Part shown: in pieces, positions 1 to 8,886 of the stretch | Layout of the letters: every line of letters begins with the position of its first letter | Position numbering within the stretch: position 1 is the stretch's first letter | Origin: JBBDWJ01 sp963824095 | GTDB lineage: Bacteria; Acidobacteriota; Terriglobia; Bryobacterales; UBA6623 | DNA length: 64,000 nucleotides | Assembly (NCBI GenBank): GCA_963824095.1 | Contig: CAWGNS010000008.1 | Location: forward strand, 124,001 to 188,000 | Direction: 5' to 3' | The notes under the pieces: generated by a model | Databases searched by the model: none | Seen by the model: the letters and a program-made list of their open reading frames with translations, nothing else | What the model was told of the DNA's origin: nothing | Position numbers and translations under genes: made by a program

Positions 1-1
1 G

Positions 2-1309
2 TTCAACTGGAACCCCGGCTCCGGCGATGTCGTCGTTCCCAGTGGCGCGACTTCCTCGGTAAGTCCGCTCTATCCCGCGAACATCAATGTGGTTTCCGGC
101 CAGGCGGTACCGAATCCGGATAACAACAACTTCGTGCCGCGCGTTGCCTTCGCCTACCGCATCACCGACAAGATGGTCGTTCGCGGCGGCTATGGTATCT
201 TCAACGAGTTCCTGGGCCCCTTCAGCCGCCTCAACAGCGGCGGGCCTTTCTCGATCACCGAAACCTACTTCAATGACATCCAGAACGGAGCGCCATTGTT
301 TGCGCTCCCCGATGGGTTCCCGGCCGGCCTCAATCCCGAAGAGGTCCCCTCGCAAAGCGTGACCGGCTATCCGCTCGACACCAAAAACGGCAAGATTCAC
401 CAGTTCAACGTCACCCTGGAGCGCCAGATCGGCGACTTCGGTATCCGCACCTCCTACATCGGTTCGCGCAACCGCGGCATGAACTACAACGTGTCGATCA
501 ACAAGCCGGCGGCGAGCCTGATTCCCTTCTCCGCCGACCGCCGCCCCTACTCGCAGTTCGTCAACCTCACCTTTCCGCGCAACGACGGCAAGGAGAACTA
601 CGATTCGCTCAGCGCCGAGGTCAACCGCCGGGTCGGCCTGGTGACCCTCAACGCTCACTGGACCTGGGCTCACCAGATGTCCACGATGCTCAATACCGAA
701 GATCCCCAGAACACGCAGTTGTGGAACCGCGAGTTCACGGCCAAACACCGTTTCGTGTTCAATGCCATCTGGCGGCTGCCTTTCGGGCACGGCATGCCTT
801 ATTTGTCCAACGTTTCGCACGGCGTCGATCGCGTGGTCGGCGGCTGGCGCATCGCCTGGGTCACCTACCTGCAGACCGGGCAGTATTTCACGCCGAGCTT
901 CTCGGGCGCCGACCCTTCAAACACCAACTCGTTCGGGGGCCAACCCGATCGCATCTGCGACGGCAACCTGCCGACCGGCGAACGCACCATCGATCACTGG
1001 TTTGACACCGGCTGCTTCGTGGCGCCGCCGGCGGGCCGTTTCGGCAACAGCGGCGTCAACGTTCTGGAAGGCCCCGGACTCAACGTCCACAACATGACCG
1101 TCGTCAAGGAGGTCGCCCTCACCGAGAGAACTTCCTTCGACCTGATGTGGCTGGTCTCCAACGTGTTCAACCACCCCAACTTCCTGTATCCCTCCGCCAA
1201 CATCTCCGTGCCCGGTTCGGCCGGAGTCATCAGCTCGGTTCCCGGCTCTTTCGACGCCGAAAAAGCGGGGCCGCGGCTGATGGAAATTCGCGTCCGGTTG
1301 AGATGGTAG
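2..1309 (+). CDS. TonB-dependent receptor, Oar-like, C-terminal part (5' truncated by window)
   Basis: The reading frame is open from base 2 and enters from outside the window, so only the outer-membrane beta-barrel end is seen (about 435 residues). It shares with the second receptor of this window (42525-46137) the barrel signature with VPR/GPR, YRITDK and GGYG, and it ends in the hydrophobic-aromatic sequence VRVRLRW, typical of an outer-membrane barrel terminus. Family knowledge: Oar-like receptors of acidobacteria carry an N-terminal carboxypeptidase-regulatory domain and a plug, both upstream here, and are thought to take up large substrates with energy from TonB. No frameshift is seen. 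A strong terminator follows at 1334-1366, so the gene ends its own transcript. Confidence 0.9.
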   Translation, partial: FNWNPGSGDVVVPSGATSSVSPLYPANINVVSGQAVPNPDNNNFVPRVAFAYRITDKMVVRGGYGIFNEFLGPFSRLNSGGPFSITETYFNDIQNGAPLFALPDGFPAGLNPEEVPSQSVTGYPLDTKNGKIHQFNVTLERQIGDFGIRTSYIGSRNRGMNYNVSINKPAASLIPFSADRRPYSQFVNLTFPRNDGKENYDSLSAEVNRRVGLVTLNAHWTWAHQMSTMLNTEDPQNTQLWNREFTAKHRFVFNAIWRLPFGHGMPYLSNVSHGVDRVVGGWRIAWVTYLQTGQYFTPSFSGADPSNTNSFGGQPDRICDGNLPTGERTIDHWFDTGCFVAPPAGRFGNSGVNVLEGPGLNVHNMTVVKEVALTERTSFDLMWLVSNVFNHPNFLYPSANISVPGSAGVISSVPGSFDAEKAGPRLMEIRVRLRW

Positions 1310-1333
1310 ACAATCGGATGGGTTAGCCCCTTT

Positions 1334-1366
1334 GGGCGGCGCCTTCACCGGCGCCGCCCGTTCTTT
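1334..1366 (+). terminator. Rho-independent terminator after the first TonB receptor
   Basis: A perfect 10-bp stem, GGGCGGCGCC (1334-1343) pairing with GGCGCCGCCC (1350-1359), has a 6-nt loop and is followed by a T-rich stretch (GTTCTTTC). It lies 25 bp after the receptor stop codon and separates it from the cytochrome operon. Confidence 0.85.
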
Positions 1367-1443
1367 CGATTTTCGGGTCCAGCCCGCGAAATCGAGATCG
1401 CAAGAAAGAGATTCATTTGAGAGATCCGCTAGGGAGTTCCGCT

Positions 1444-4400
1444 GTGCGTGTTCGTCTGTCTCCAAGGTTTGGCCGCCACCTTGTTCCGGCTTTGCTGGCG
1501 CTGTCGTGTTCGCTGCTGTTGGTGAACTGTCATTCCACGCCGCCTGGTTCGGAGCGCTTGAGCACGCTGCACGTGCCCGATGGCTTCGAGGTTTCGCTGG
1601 CCGCCGGGCAGGAACTGGTCTCCTATCCGATGCTGGGCACGCTCGACGACCGCGGACGCCTGTTCGTGTGCCAGTCCTCCGGCAACACCTTGCAGACGCC
1701 CGAAATGGCCGCGAACCCCGATTACACGATCAACATGCTCGAAGATACCGACGGCGACGGTTTCTTCGACAAGAGCACGACGTTTGCGGACAAGCTCACG
1801 CTGCCGGCCGGCGCGGTCTGGTACCGCGGCAGCCTGTTTGTCGCCTCGCCGCCCGACGTGATCCGCTTCGACGACACCGATGGCGACGGCGTGGCCGATC
1901 ACCGCGAAGTTATCGCCAGCGGCTGGAATCTCTCTTCCAACGCCGCCAGCCTCCACGGGCCGTTCATGAGCCCCGACGGCCGGCTGTATCTCACCGACGG
2001 ACGCCACGGTTTCAAGATCAAGACCAAGGAAGGCAAGCTGCTCGAAGGCCTGGCGTCGCGTATCTGGCGCCTCAAGCCCGACGGCAGCGAGCTCGAAGCG
2101 GTCGCCGGCGGCGGTTTCGACAACCCGGTCGAGATCGTATTCACCAACGCCGCCGAAGCGATCGGCACGATGACCTACTTCACCGACCCGATGAACGGAC
2201 AGCGCGACGCTCTGCTGCATTATGTGGAAGGCGGCGTCTATCCCAAGTGGCATCCGTCGGTCAGCGAATTCAAGCGCACCGGCGATCTGATGCCGGTGAT
2301 CACCAAGTTCGCGCGCATCGCTCCGGCCGGCCTGGTGCTCTACCAGGGCAAGGACGGCTTCGGCTCCGAATACGACGGCAACCTGTTTAGCGCGCAGTTC
2401 AATCCGCACCGCATCCAGCGCCACATCCTGCAGCGCGCCGGCGCAACGTTCCGCACCGAGGATCAGGACTTTCTCACCTCCAGCGACCCCGACTTTCACC
2501 CCACCGACGTGATGGAAGACGCCGACGGCAGTCTACTCGTGGTCGATACCGGCGGCTGGTTCATTCACGGCTGCCCGGTGTCGCGCATCGCCAAGCCCGA
2601 GATCCGCGGCGCGGTGTATCGCATCCGCCGCAAAGCCGCCAAAGTGGTGGACGACCCGCGCGGCAAGAGCATCGGCCTCAAAGACCTGCCCGCGCCGAAG
2701 CTGGCCGGTTATCTCGAAGATCCGCGCCTGCCGGTACGCCAGCAGGCGCTCGAACTGCTGGTCGAGCGCGGCGCCGACGCCATCGCCGATCTCGACAAAG
2801 TGCGCCAGGAGTCGGCCTCCGCCGACGTCCGCGCCGCCATTGTTTTTGGGCTTTCCCGTATCGGCACGCCCGACGCCGAGGCTCTTGTGAGGGACGGCTT
2901 GAACGACAAGGACTTCCTGGTGCGTATCGCCGCGGCGCATGCCGTCGGCCTGGTTCGCGACCGTGAAGCCGTCGGCCGCTTGGAAGAAATGGTAGTCAAA
3001 GACGAGCCGCCGGTACGCCGCCAGGCGGCGACCGCGCTAGGCAGAATCGGCGACACCGGCGCGGTGGACGCTCTGCTCACCGCCGCCGCTACCGCCGACG
3101 AGCGCTTCATCGAGCACTCCGTCACCTACGCCTTGATTCAACTCGACCAGGCCAAACCGCTGCTGAGTTCGCTGAACAGCAAAGAGCCCGGGATTCGGCG
3201 CGCCGCCCTGGTCGCTCTCGATCAGATGGACGGCTCTCCTTTGACCGCCCGGCAGACTTCGCCTTTCCTGCGCGAAGACACACCGAAACTGCGGGAAACC
3301 GCGCTGTGGGTGTTCTCGCATCATCCCGACTGGTCGAGCGAGGTGCTCGCCTTCCTACGCTCGAGCCTGCGCTCGACGCATCTGGGCGAATCGGAAACCG
3401 CGGCCGTCCGCGAAGCGCTGCTCTCCTTCTGTGAGGATGCGAAGGTGCAACAACTCATCGCGGACACGGTGAGCAGCCCCACGCTCCCCACCGATCGCCG
3501 TCTGCTGCTGCTCGACGTAATCGACGGCTGTACGCTTCCCGATCTGCCCGCTTCCTGGACGCAGGCGCTGGGGAATCTGCTGCAGTCCGACGACGAGGTA
3601 GCGGTCCGCGTCATCGAATTGATTCGCACCCGGCGCATCGCCAGTTTGGATGGCAAGGTCACGGTGGTCGCCAAAAACGCGTCGCGTTCCGACGCCGTGC
3701 GAGCGGCCGCCTTCGGCGAACTGGCAGCCCGCAATCTCGCGCTCGACGACGAAGGCTTCCATTTTCTGACGACGCTGCTGGCCCCGGCGGCGCCGGCCGA
3801 CCTTCGCTTGTCCGCTTCGCAGGCCCTCGGCAAGGCGGCGCTCACCGAGCCGCAGCTTCTGACTCTGGCCAAAGAGCAGTTGCCCAACGCCACCGGAATG
3901 ACCCTGCCGAATCTGCTGGAGGCCTTCCGGAAAAAAGGCGACGACAAGGCGGCGGAAACGATGGTGGCCAGTCTGCTCAAATCCGGCCAGCCGCTCACCA
4001 ATACCGCCGCCGTGCGCCTGGATGAGATCTTGAAAGACCGGCCGCAGACCCTCCAGAAGCAAGCCGAGCCGCTGCTGACCGAGTTGCACGCCGGAGACGC
4101 CGAGATGCAAGAAACCATCGAGAAGTTGAGCCCGCTGCTGCAAGGCGGCGACGTCGGCCGTGGCCGTGCCATCTTTTTCGGAAAGAAAGCCGCCTGCTCC
4201 AGTTGTCATACCATTGGCATGGAGGGCGGGCACGTTGGCCCCGACCTCACCGCGGTCGGCGCCATCCGTTCGGGGCCGGACATCCTGGAGGCGGTTGTCT
4301 TCCCGAGCGCGAGCTTCGTCCCCGGTCACGAGGTCTACCGCGTGGAGACCAAGAAGGATGTTTACTCAGGTGTCCGCGGCGAAAACGCCGGGCCCGGCGT

Positions 4401-4569
4401 AGTGGAGATTATCTCCGGCCCCAACGAAAGCGTCCGGATCCCGCGGTCCGAGATCGTTTCCATGGAGCTTTCCAAGGTTTCGCTGATGCCCGACGGATTC
4501 GGACACGACCTGAGCCACGCGGAGCTTTCCGACCTGTTCGCATTTCTTCAGTCCCAGAAATCCCGCTGA
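1444..4569 (+). CDS. Large lipoprotein: beta-propeller dehydrogenase-like domain, HEAT repeats, C-terminal c-type cytochrome
   Basis: The protein has about 1041 residues. The GTG start at 1444 is preferred because AGGGAG lies 7 nt upstream; a TTG at 1417 is an alternative. A signal peptide ends in a lipobox (LVNC), so a membrane-anchored periplasmic protein is expected. The N-terminal part (to about residue 400) matches the membrane-bound dehydrogenase propeller family common in planctomycetes and acidobacteria, and contains calcium-loop-like motifs DTDGDGFFD and DTDGDGVAD. Alpha-helical HEAT repeats follow. A single haem site, CSSCH at about residues 918-922, sits in the C-terminal domain. 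It is followed 59 bp later by a DUF1080 gene and then a paralogue of itself. The electron donor substrate is not shown by the sequence; sugar oxidation is an inference. Confidence 0.9.
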   Translation: MRVRLSPRFGRHLVPALLALSCSLLLVNCHSTPPGSERLSTLHVPDGFEVSLAAGQELVSYPMLGTLDDRGRLFVCQSSGNTLQTPEMAANPDYTINMLEDTDGDGFFDKSTTFADKLTLPAGAVWYRGSLFVASPPDVIRFDDTDGDGVADHREVIASGWNLSSNAASLHGPFMSPDGRLYLTDGRHGFKIKTKEGKLLEGLASRIWRLKPDGSELEAVAGGGFDNPVEIVFTNAAEAIGTMTYFTDPMNGQRDALLHYVEGGVYPKWHPSVSEFKRTGDLMPVITKFARIAPAGLVLYQGKDGFGSEYDGNLFSAQFNPHRIQRHILQRAGATFRTEDQDFLTSSDPDFHPTDVMEDADGSLLVVDTGGWFIHGCPVSRIAKPEIRGAVYRIRRKAAKVVDDPRGKSIGLKDLPAPKLAGYLEDPRLPVRQQALELLVERGADAIADLDKVRQESASADVRAAIVFGLSRIGTPDAEALVRDGLNDKDFLVRIAAAHAVGLVRDREAVGRLEEMVVKDEPPVRRQAATALGRIGDTGAVDALLTAAATADERFIEHSVTYALIQLDQAKPLLSSLNSKEPGIRRAALVALDQMDGSPLTARQTSPFLREDTPKLRETALWVFSHHPDWSSEVLAFLRSSLRSTHLGESETAAVREALLSFCEDAKVQQLIADTVSSPTLPTDRRLLLLDVIDGCTLPDLPASWTQALGNLLQSDDEVAVRVIELIRTRRIASLDGKVTVVAKNASRSDAVRAAAFGELAARNLALDDEGFHFLTTLLAPAAPADLRLSASQALGKAALTEPQLLTLAKEQLPNATGMTLPNLLEAFRKKGDDKAAETMVASLLKSGQPLTNTAAVRLDEILKDRPQTLQKQAEPLLTELHAGDAEMQETIEKLSPLLQGGDVGRGRAIFFGKKAACSSCHTIGMEGGHVGPDLTAVGAIRSGPDILEAVVFPSASFVPGHEVYRVETKKDVYSGVRGENAGPGVVEIISGPNESVRIPRSEIVSMELSKVSLMPDGFGHDLSHAELSDLFAFLQSQKSR

Positions 4570-4628
4570 GGCCGGAGACAACGTTGCGCATGGACAAGAA
4601 CTCTCTCTTGCCGAAAAGGCCAAAAACA

Positions 4629-5366
4629 ATGAAGCAAACTGCAACCAGAAGTTTTCTTGCGCTGATCGCGCTCTCGCTCGTGCTGGGAGGCCAGCAGCTC
4701 TTCTCTGCCAAGCTGCCGCCCATGGGCAAGGCGGTCAAACTGTTCGATGGGCGGAACCTCGACAATTTCGACATCTTCGTGCCTAGCAAAGGTTTCAACC
4801 CCGCCTCGCAACACGTCTTCAGCCTGCAGCACGGCACGATCCACGCCACCGGCGAAGAGTTCGCCTACGTGATCACCAAAAAAGAGTATGAGAACTACTA
4901 TCTGCGCGCCGAGTTCAAGTGGGGCGAAGAGACCCATGAGCCGCGCAAGGATAAAGCCCGCGACAGCGGCATCCTGTTCCACGTCAGCGGCGAAAACAAG
5001 ATCTGGCCGACTTCGATCGAATTTCAGTTCATCGAGGGCGGCACCGGCGACATCCTGGTGGTGGGCGGAACGGCGATCACCGTCAAAGGCGAGCGCAAGA
5101 CCAAAGGCCGCTTCGACCGCTTCGGCAAGGGCGCCTGGAAAGACGTCGCGGGCTATCGCGACCCCAACGGCGACCCCGAAAAGCCGCATGGACAGTGGAA
5201 CGTCGTCGAGCTGCTCTCCGACGGCGACCACATCACCTACTGGGTCAACGGCAAGCTCGTCAACGAAGGCACCCAGGCCAGCGTGACGCGCGGCAAGATC
5301 CTGTTCCAGTCCGAAGGCGCGGAAGTCTCCTTCCGCAACATCGAAATCCATTCGCTCAAGAAGTAG
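4629..5366 (+). CDS. DUF1080 (3-keto-disaccharide hydrolase-like) secreted protein
   Basis: The protein has 245 residues. ATG 4629 is chosen because AAAAGG lies 9 nt upstream and a clean signal peptide begins there (MKQTATRS, hydrophobic core, ending near FSA); an in-frame ATG at 4590 is possible. The family signature is clear: KLFDGRNLDNF near the start, RDSGILFHV and IEFQFIEGG in the middle, WNVVELLSDGDHITYWVNG, and a final FRNIEIHSLKK. DUF1080 folds are concanavalin-like beta sandwiches; characterised members hydrolyse 3-keto-glycosides. It lies between two propeller/HEAT/cytochrome lipoproteins, 59 bp after one and 7 bp before the next, which suggests one operon in which oxidation and cleavage of a glycoside could be coupled (inference). 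Confidence 0.88.
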   Translation: MKQTATRSFLALIALSLVLGGQQLFSAKLPPMGKAVKLFDGRNLDNFDIFVPSKGFNPASQHVFSLQHGTIHATGEEFAYVITKKEYENYYLRAEFKWGEETHEPRKDKARDSGILFHVSGENKIWPTSIEFQFIEGGTGDILVVGGTAITVKGERKTKGRFDRFGKGAWKDVAGYRDPNGDPEKPHGQWNVVELLSDGDHITYWVNGKLVNEGTQASVTRGKILFQSEGAEVSFRNIEIHSLKK

Positions 5367-5373
5367 CGCTGTG

Positions 5374-8300
5374 ATGGGCAAGGGCGTCCGCTACACCCTC
5401 CTCGTATTCCTGGCCTTGCTGGGGACCCGTTGTTCGAAATCGGGCCCCCCTTACTCGCCCGCCGAGTCGATGAAGAGGATCGAGCTGCCGGCGGGCTACC
5501 GCCTGGAGCTGGCCGCTTCCGAGCCCGACGTCGTCGACCCGGTCGCGATCGCCTTCGATGAAAAGGGGCGGATGTATGTCGTCGAGATGATCGACTACCC
5601 GCTGAATCTCGACCCGCTGGGTCAGATCAAGCGGCTGGAAGACAAAGACGGCGACGGGTTTTACGAAACTAGCACCCTGTTCGCCGACAACATCCAGTTT
5701 CCCAACGGCGTGATGCGTTGGCGCAATGGAATTCTGGTCACCTCCGCCCCCGACATCCTCTACTTCGAGGACACCGACGACGACGGCAAGGCCGACAAGC
5801 GCGAGGTCGTGCTGACCGGGTTCGCGGCCACCAACCCGCAGTTGCGCGTCAACGGGCTGCACTACGGGCTCGACAACTGGATCTACGTCAACTACCCGCG
5901 CATCATCACGCCGCGCAAGTTCGTCAAGGAGTTCGGCGACCCTGGCCGCACGCTGCGCTTCCCCGGCCACCCCGGTTCGCCGCAGCTCGAGGTGCGCGCC
6001 GAAGATATTCGCTTCCGGCCCGACGACGCCAAGATGGAAGCGCTCGGCGGCGTATCGCAGTACGGCGATTCGTTCGACCGCTGGGGCAATCGCTTTACGG
6101 TCTGGAACAACGACTACCTGCGTCACCTGGTAATCGAGAGCCGCTACCTCGAGCACAACCCCTACCTGGCGGTCGAGAAAGCGTATCAATCCGTATCGGG
6201 GCTCGACCACGCGGGTGAGGTTTATCCGGTGACGGTTGACCCGCTGGTGATTCACGATTCGCAGGCCGGTCACTTCACCTCCGCCTGCGGCATGTCGATC
6301 TACACCGGCGGTATCCTGCCGGACGACTTCGAAGGCGATGCGCTCACCTGCGAGCCGGTGCACAACCTGATCCGGCGTTCGAAGGTGTCCCCCCACGGCG
6401 CCACCTTCCTCGCCAAGCCCGCCTACGATCACAAGGAATTTCTCGCTTCGCAGGACAGTTGGTTCCGGCCCGTCTATACCACCACCGGGCCCGACGGCGC
6501 GCTCTACATCGCCGACTACTATCGCTTCACGGTCGAGCATCCCGAATTCGTGCCGCCCGAGCTGGCCAAGGAAATCCAGTTCGAGTCGCACTCCAAGCTG
6601 GGGCGCATCTACCGCGTCGTTCACGAATCATCGAAGCCCTGGCCGCGCGTCGACCTCTCCAAGGCGTCGACAGCCGATCTGGTTGGGAACCTGCGCCATC
6701 CCAACCTGTGGACGCGCATCCAATCGCAACGCCTGCTGATGGATCGCCGCGACCCCGCCGCCATCGAGCCGCTGGCGAAGCTCGCGGTGCAGCCCGATTC
6801 GCCGGTGGGCCGCATCCACGCGCTGTGGGCGCTCGACGGTCTGGGAGCGCTCGACGACAAGGCGGTGCTGGCGGCGCTCGGCGATCCGCACCCGGCGGTG
6901 CGGCGACAGGCGATTCGCATGGCCGAGGTGCGGCTGTCGAAGCCCGCCATGGTGAACGCGCTGCTCGCCATGAAGGACGAGTCCGATCCGCAAACCAGCT
7001 TCCAGCTTGCCTTGACGCTCTCGCTGCTCAACGGCGACCGCACGTTCCCGGTGTTGCACCAGATCGCGCTGCAACATGTCGAGGACCCCTGGTTCCGCGT
7101 CGCGGTGCTCACCGCGGCGGCCGATGATTCGGTGCGTTGGCTCGATGCCCTGGTGAACGACCGCGCTTTTCGAGCCGCGGCGTCGCCCGGCAAGGCCGAC
7201 CTGGTGCACCGCGTGGCCTCCATCCTGGGCGCGCGCCACGAGCAGCGGGAGCTGGCGGCCGCGCTGCGAACGATCGCCGCTTCCTCGGGCGAAGATCAGG
7301 CCTGGTGGCGCGTCGCCGCACTCGAAGGCCTCGGCAACGGACTCGAGCATGCCGGCGAAACATCGTTCCATCTGACTCAGGCCGCCGGGCCCCTGGTTGA
7401 GCTACTGGCGAAGGCGGACCCCGCCGTGGGGCGCGCGGCTCTGGAATTGGCCTGGCGCTGCAATCTGGGCGATACACCGGCGCTGCAGCGGCTGGTGGAG
7501 ACGAAGCGCAAGATTGCCGCCGACAGCAATGCTGGGTTCGAGCAGCGCCGCTTTGCCGCCGGAGTGATGGGTCTTTCCAGCGACCCCCAGGCGGCCAAGG
7601 ATCTCATCGAGCTGCTCTCGGCGCAGCATCCGCCGGAAGTGCGCCTGGCCGCCGCCCGCGCCCTCACCTTTCTGAAAACCGGTGACGTCGCCGGCGCCTT
7701 CACCCAACATTGGCGCGAATTCCCGGCATCGATTCGCGACGTCGTGGCCGGCTGGTTTTTTGAAGACAGCGGGCGGCTGATGAAACTGCTCGACGCCGTC
7801 GAGAACGGCCAGGTGCAGGCCTGGTCGCTCGGCCCGGGTCGCATCAGCGCCCTGCAGCGACATCGCGAGCCGCAGATTCAGCAGCGCGCGGCCACCCTGC
7901 TGGCCGAGTCCCAGGAGCAGGATCGCCAGGCCGTCTACGAAAAATATCTCCCGGCGATTCACGAGCAGGGCGACGCCCAACGCGGACTGGCGATCTTCCG
8001 TGAGAATTGCTCGCGCTGCCACAAGGTCCACGACATGGGTTTCGAGGTCGGACCCGACCTGCTATCGGTGACCACCAGCTACAAAGAAGTGCTGCTGGCC
8101 GACATCCTGATGCCAAATCAGGCGATCGAGACGGGCTACGAAGAATACATGGTCGAGACCAACGATGGCCGCCTGATCACCGGCGTCGTCGCCAAAGAGA
8201 CTCCGGCGTCGGTCACCATTCGCCGCGCCAAGGGCGAGCAGGACATCGTGCTGCGCTCGGCCATCCGCTCCATCCGCTCGCTCAGCGTCTCGCCGATGCC

Positions 8301-8376
8301 CGAGGGCCTCGAGGAAAGCATCAGCATCCAGGGCATGGCCGACCTGATCGCCTACATCAAGAGCCTGAGCCGGTAG
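5374..8376 (+). CDS. Second large lipoprotein: beta-propeller dehydrogenase-like domain, HEAT repeats, C-terminal c-type cytochrome
   Basis: The protein has about 1000 residues; starts at GTG 5371 and ATG 5374 are adjacent. The signal peptide carries a lipobox (LGTRC). The order of domains is the same as in the protein at 1444-4569: propeller with DKDGDGFYE and DTDDDGKAD loops, HEAT repeats through the middle, and a haem motif CSRCH at about residues 879-883 followed by the typical end region with VGPDL and a late LIAYIKSLSR helix. It begins 7 bp after the DUF1080 stop, so it is probably co-transcribed. The pair are paralogues but clearly diverged, which argues for different partners or substrates rather than a recent duplication. 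No catalytic residues can be assigned with certainty. Confidence 0.9.
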   Translation: MGKGVRYTLLVFLALLGTRCSKSGPPYSPAESMKRIELPAGYRLELAASEPDVVDPVAIAFDEKGRMYVVEMIDYPLNLDPLGQIKRLEDKDGDGFYETSTLFADNIQFPNGVMRWRNGILVTSAPDILYFEDTDDDGKADKREVVLTGFAATNPQLRVNGLHYGLDNWIYVNYPRIITPRKFVKEFGDPGRTLRFPGHPGSPQLEVRAEDIRFRPDDAKMEALGGVSQYGDSFDRWGNRFTVWNNDYLRHLVIESRYLEHNPYLAVEKAYQSVSGLDHAGEVYPVTVDPLVIHDSQAGHFTSACGMSIYTGGILPDDFEGDALTCEPVHNLIRRSKVSPHGATFLAKPAYDHKEFLASQDSWFRPVYTTTGPDGALYIADYYRFTVEHPEFVPPELAKEIQFESHSKLGRIYRVVHESSKPWPRVDLSKASTADLVGNLRHPNLWTRIQSQRLLMDRRDPAAIEPLAKLAVQPDSPVGRIHALWALDGLGALDDKAVLAALGDPHPAVRRQAIRMAEVRLSKPAMVNALLAMKDESDPQTSFQLALTLSLLNGDRTFPVLHQIALQHVEDPWFRVAVLTAAADDSVRWLDALVNDRAFRAAASPGKADLVHRVASILGARHEQRELAAALRTIAASSGEDQAWWRVAALEGLGNGLEHAGETSFHLTQAAGPLVELLAKADPAVGRAALELAWRCNLGDTPALQRLVETKRKIAADSNAGFEQRRFAAGVMGLSSDPQAAKDLIELLSAQHPPEVRLAAARALTFLKTGDVAGAFTQHWREFPASIRDVVAGWFFEDSGRLMKLLDAVENGQVQAWSLGPGRISALQRHREPQIQQRAATLLAESQEQDRQAVYEKYLPAIHEQGDAQRGLAIFRENCSRCHKVHDMGFEVGPDLLSVTTSYKEVLLADILMPNQAIETGYEEYMVETNDGRLITGVVAKETPASVTIRRAKGEQDIVLRSAIRSIRSLSVSPMPEGLEESISIQGMADLIAYIKSLSR

Positions 8377-8535
8377 GAACGCTCGCGGGCGAGTTCGGCG
8401 CACAACTGCCCGAGCTGCTCCCGTACGGCAAAACGCACGGCAAAATCGGCCACACACCGCACAGAACGGGCCTGCGATGACCGTCAGCCCGCCTGCGTGA
8501 AAACCTGCAAACTATTGGAAAACAAAGGGGGAGGA

Positions 8536-8612
<77 letters not shown>

Positions 8613-8886
8613 AGACCCTATTATTGTCGCCCCGCCATACCAAAAGAGTCAACGTCCACACCGCAACACGCAGACCCGCGGCAACGAGCGCGGCCACCAG
8701 TGGGGCAGGCCTCCGGCCTGCCCAAAACGCCACAAGAATGCACACAAGCCAGCGCAGCGCGCCGGCATCCACGCTGGCATCCGCACATGCATCCGCTGCA
8801 ACGCGCCCCACCCCGCCAAAAGCCGCCGCTCAACTCCCAAAGACAGTCTTCCCCGCCCCAAAAAAACCGGGGCCCAAGGGCAAGTT
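8613..8886. other. Intergenic stretch without a supported gene
   Basis: This stretch lies between the tRNA and the end of the large secreted protein gene. It holds one dispersed hairpin repeat (8701-8728). The short open frames here have no start signals and simply translate the repeat. Nothing else is supported. Confidence 0.6.

Noticed and set aside
8870..8886. Terminator after the HEXXH protein gene
   Set aside because: CCCCG and CGGGG can pair, but the stem is only five bases around a 12-nt loop and no T-run follows on the minus strand.
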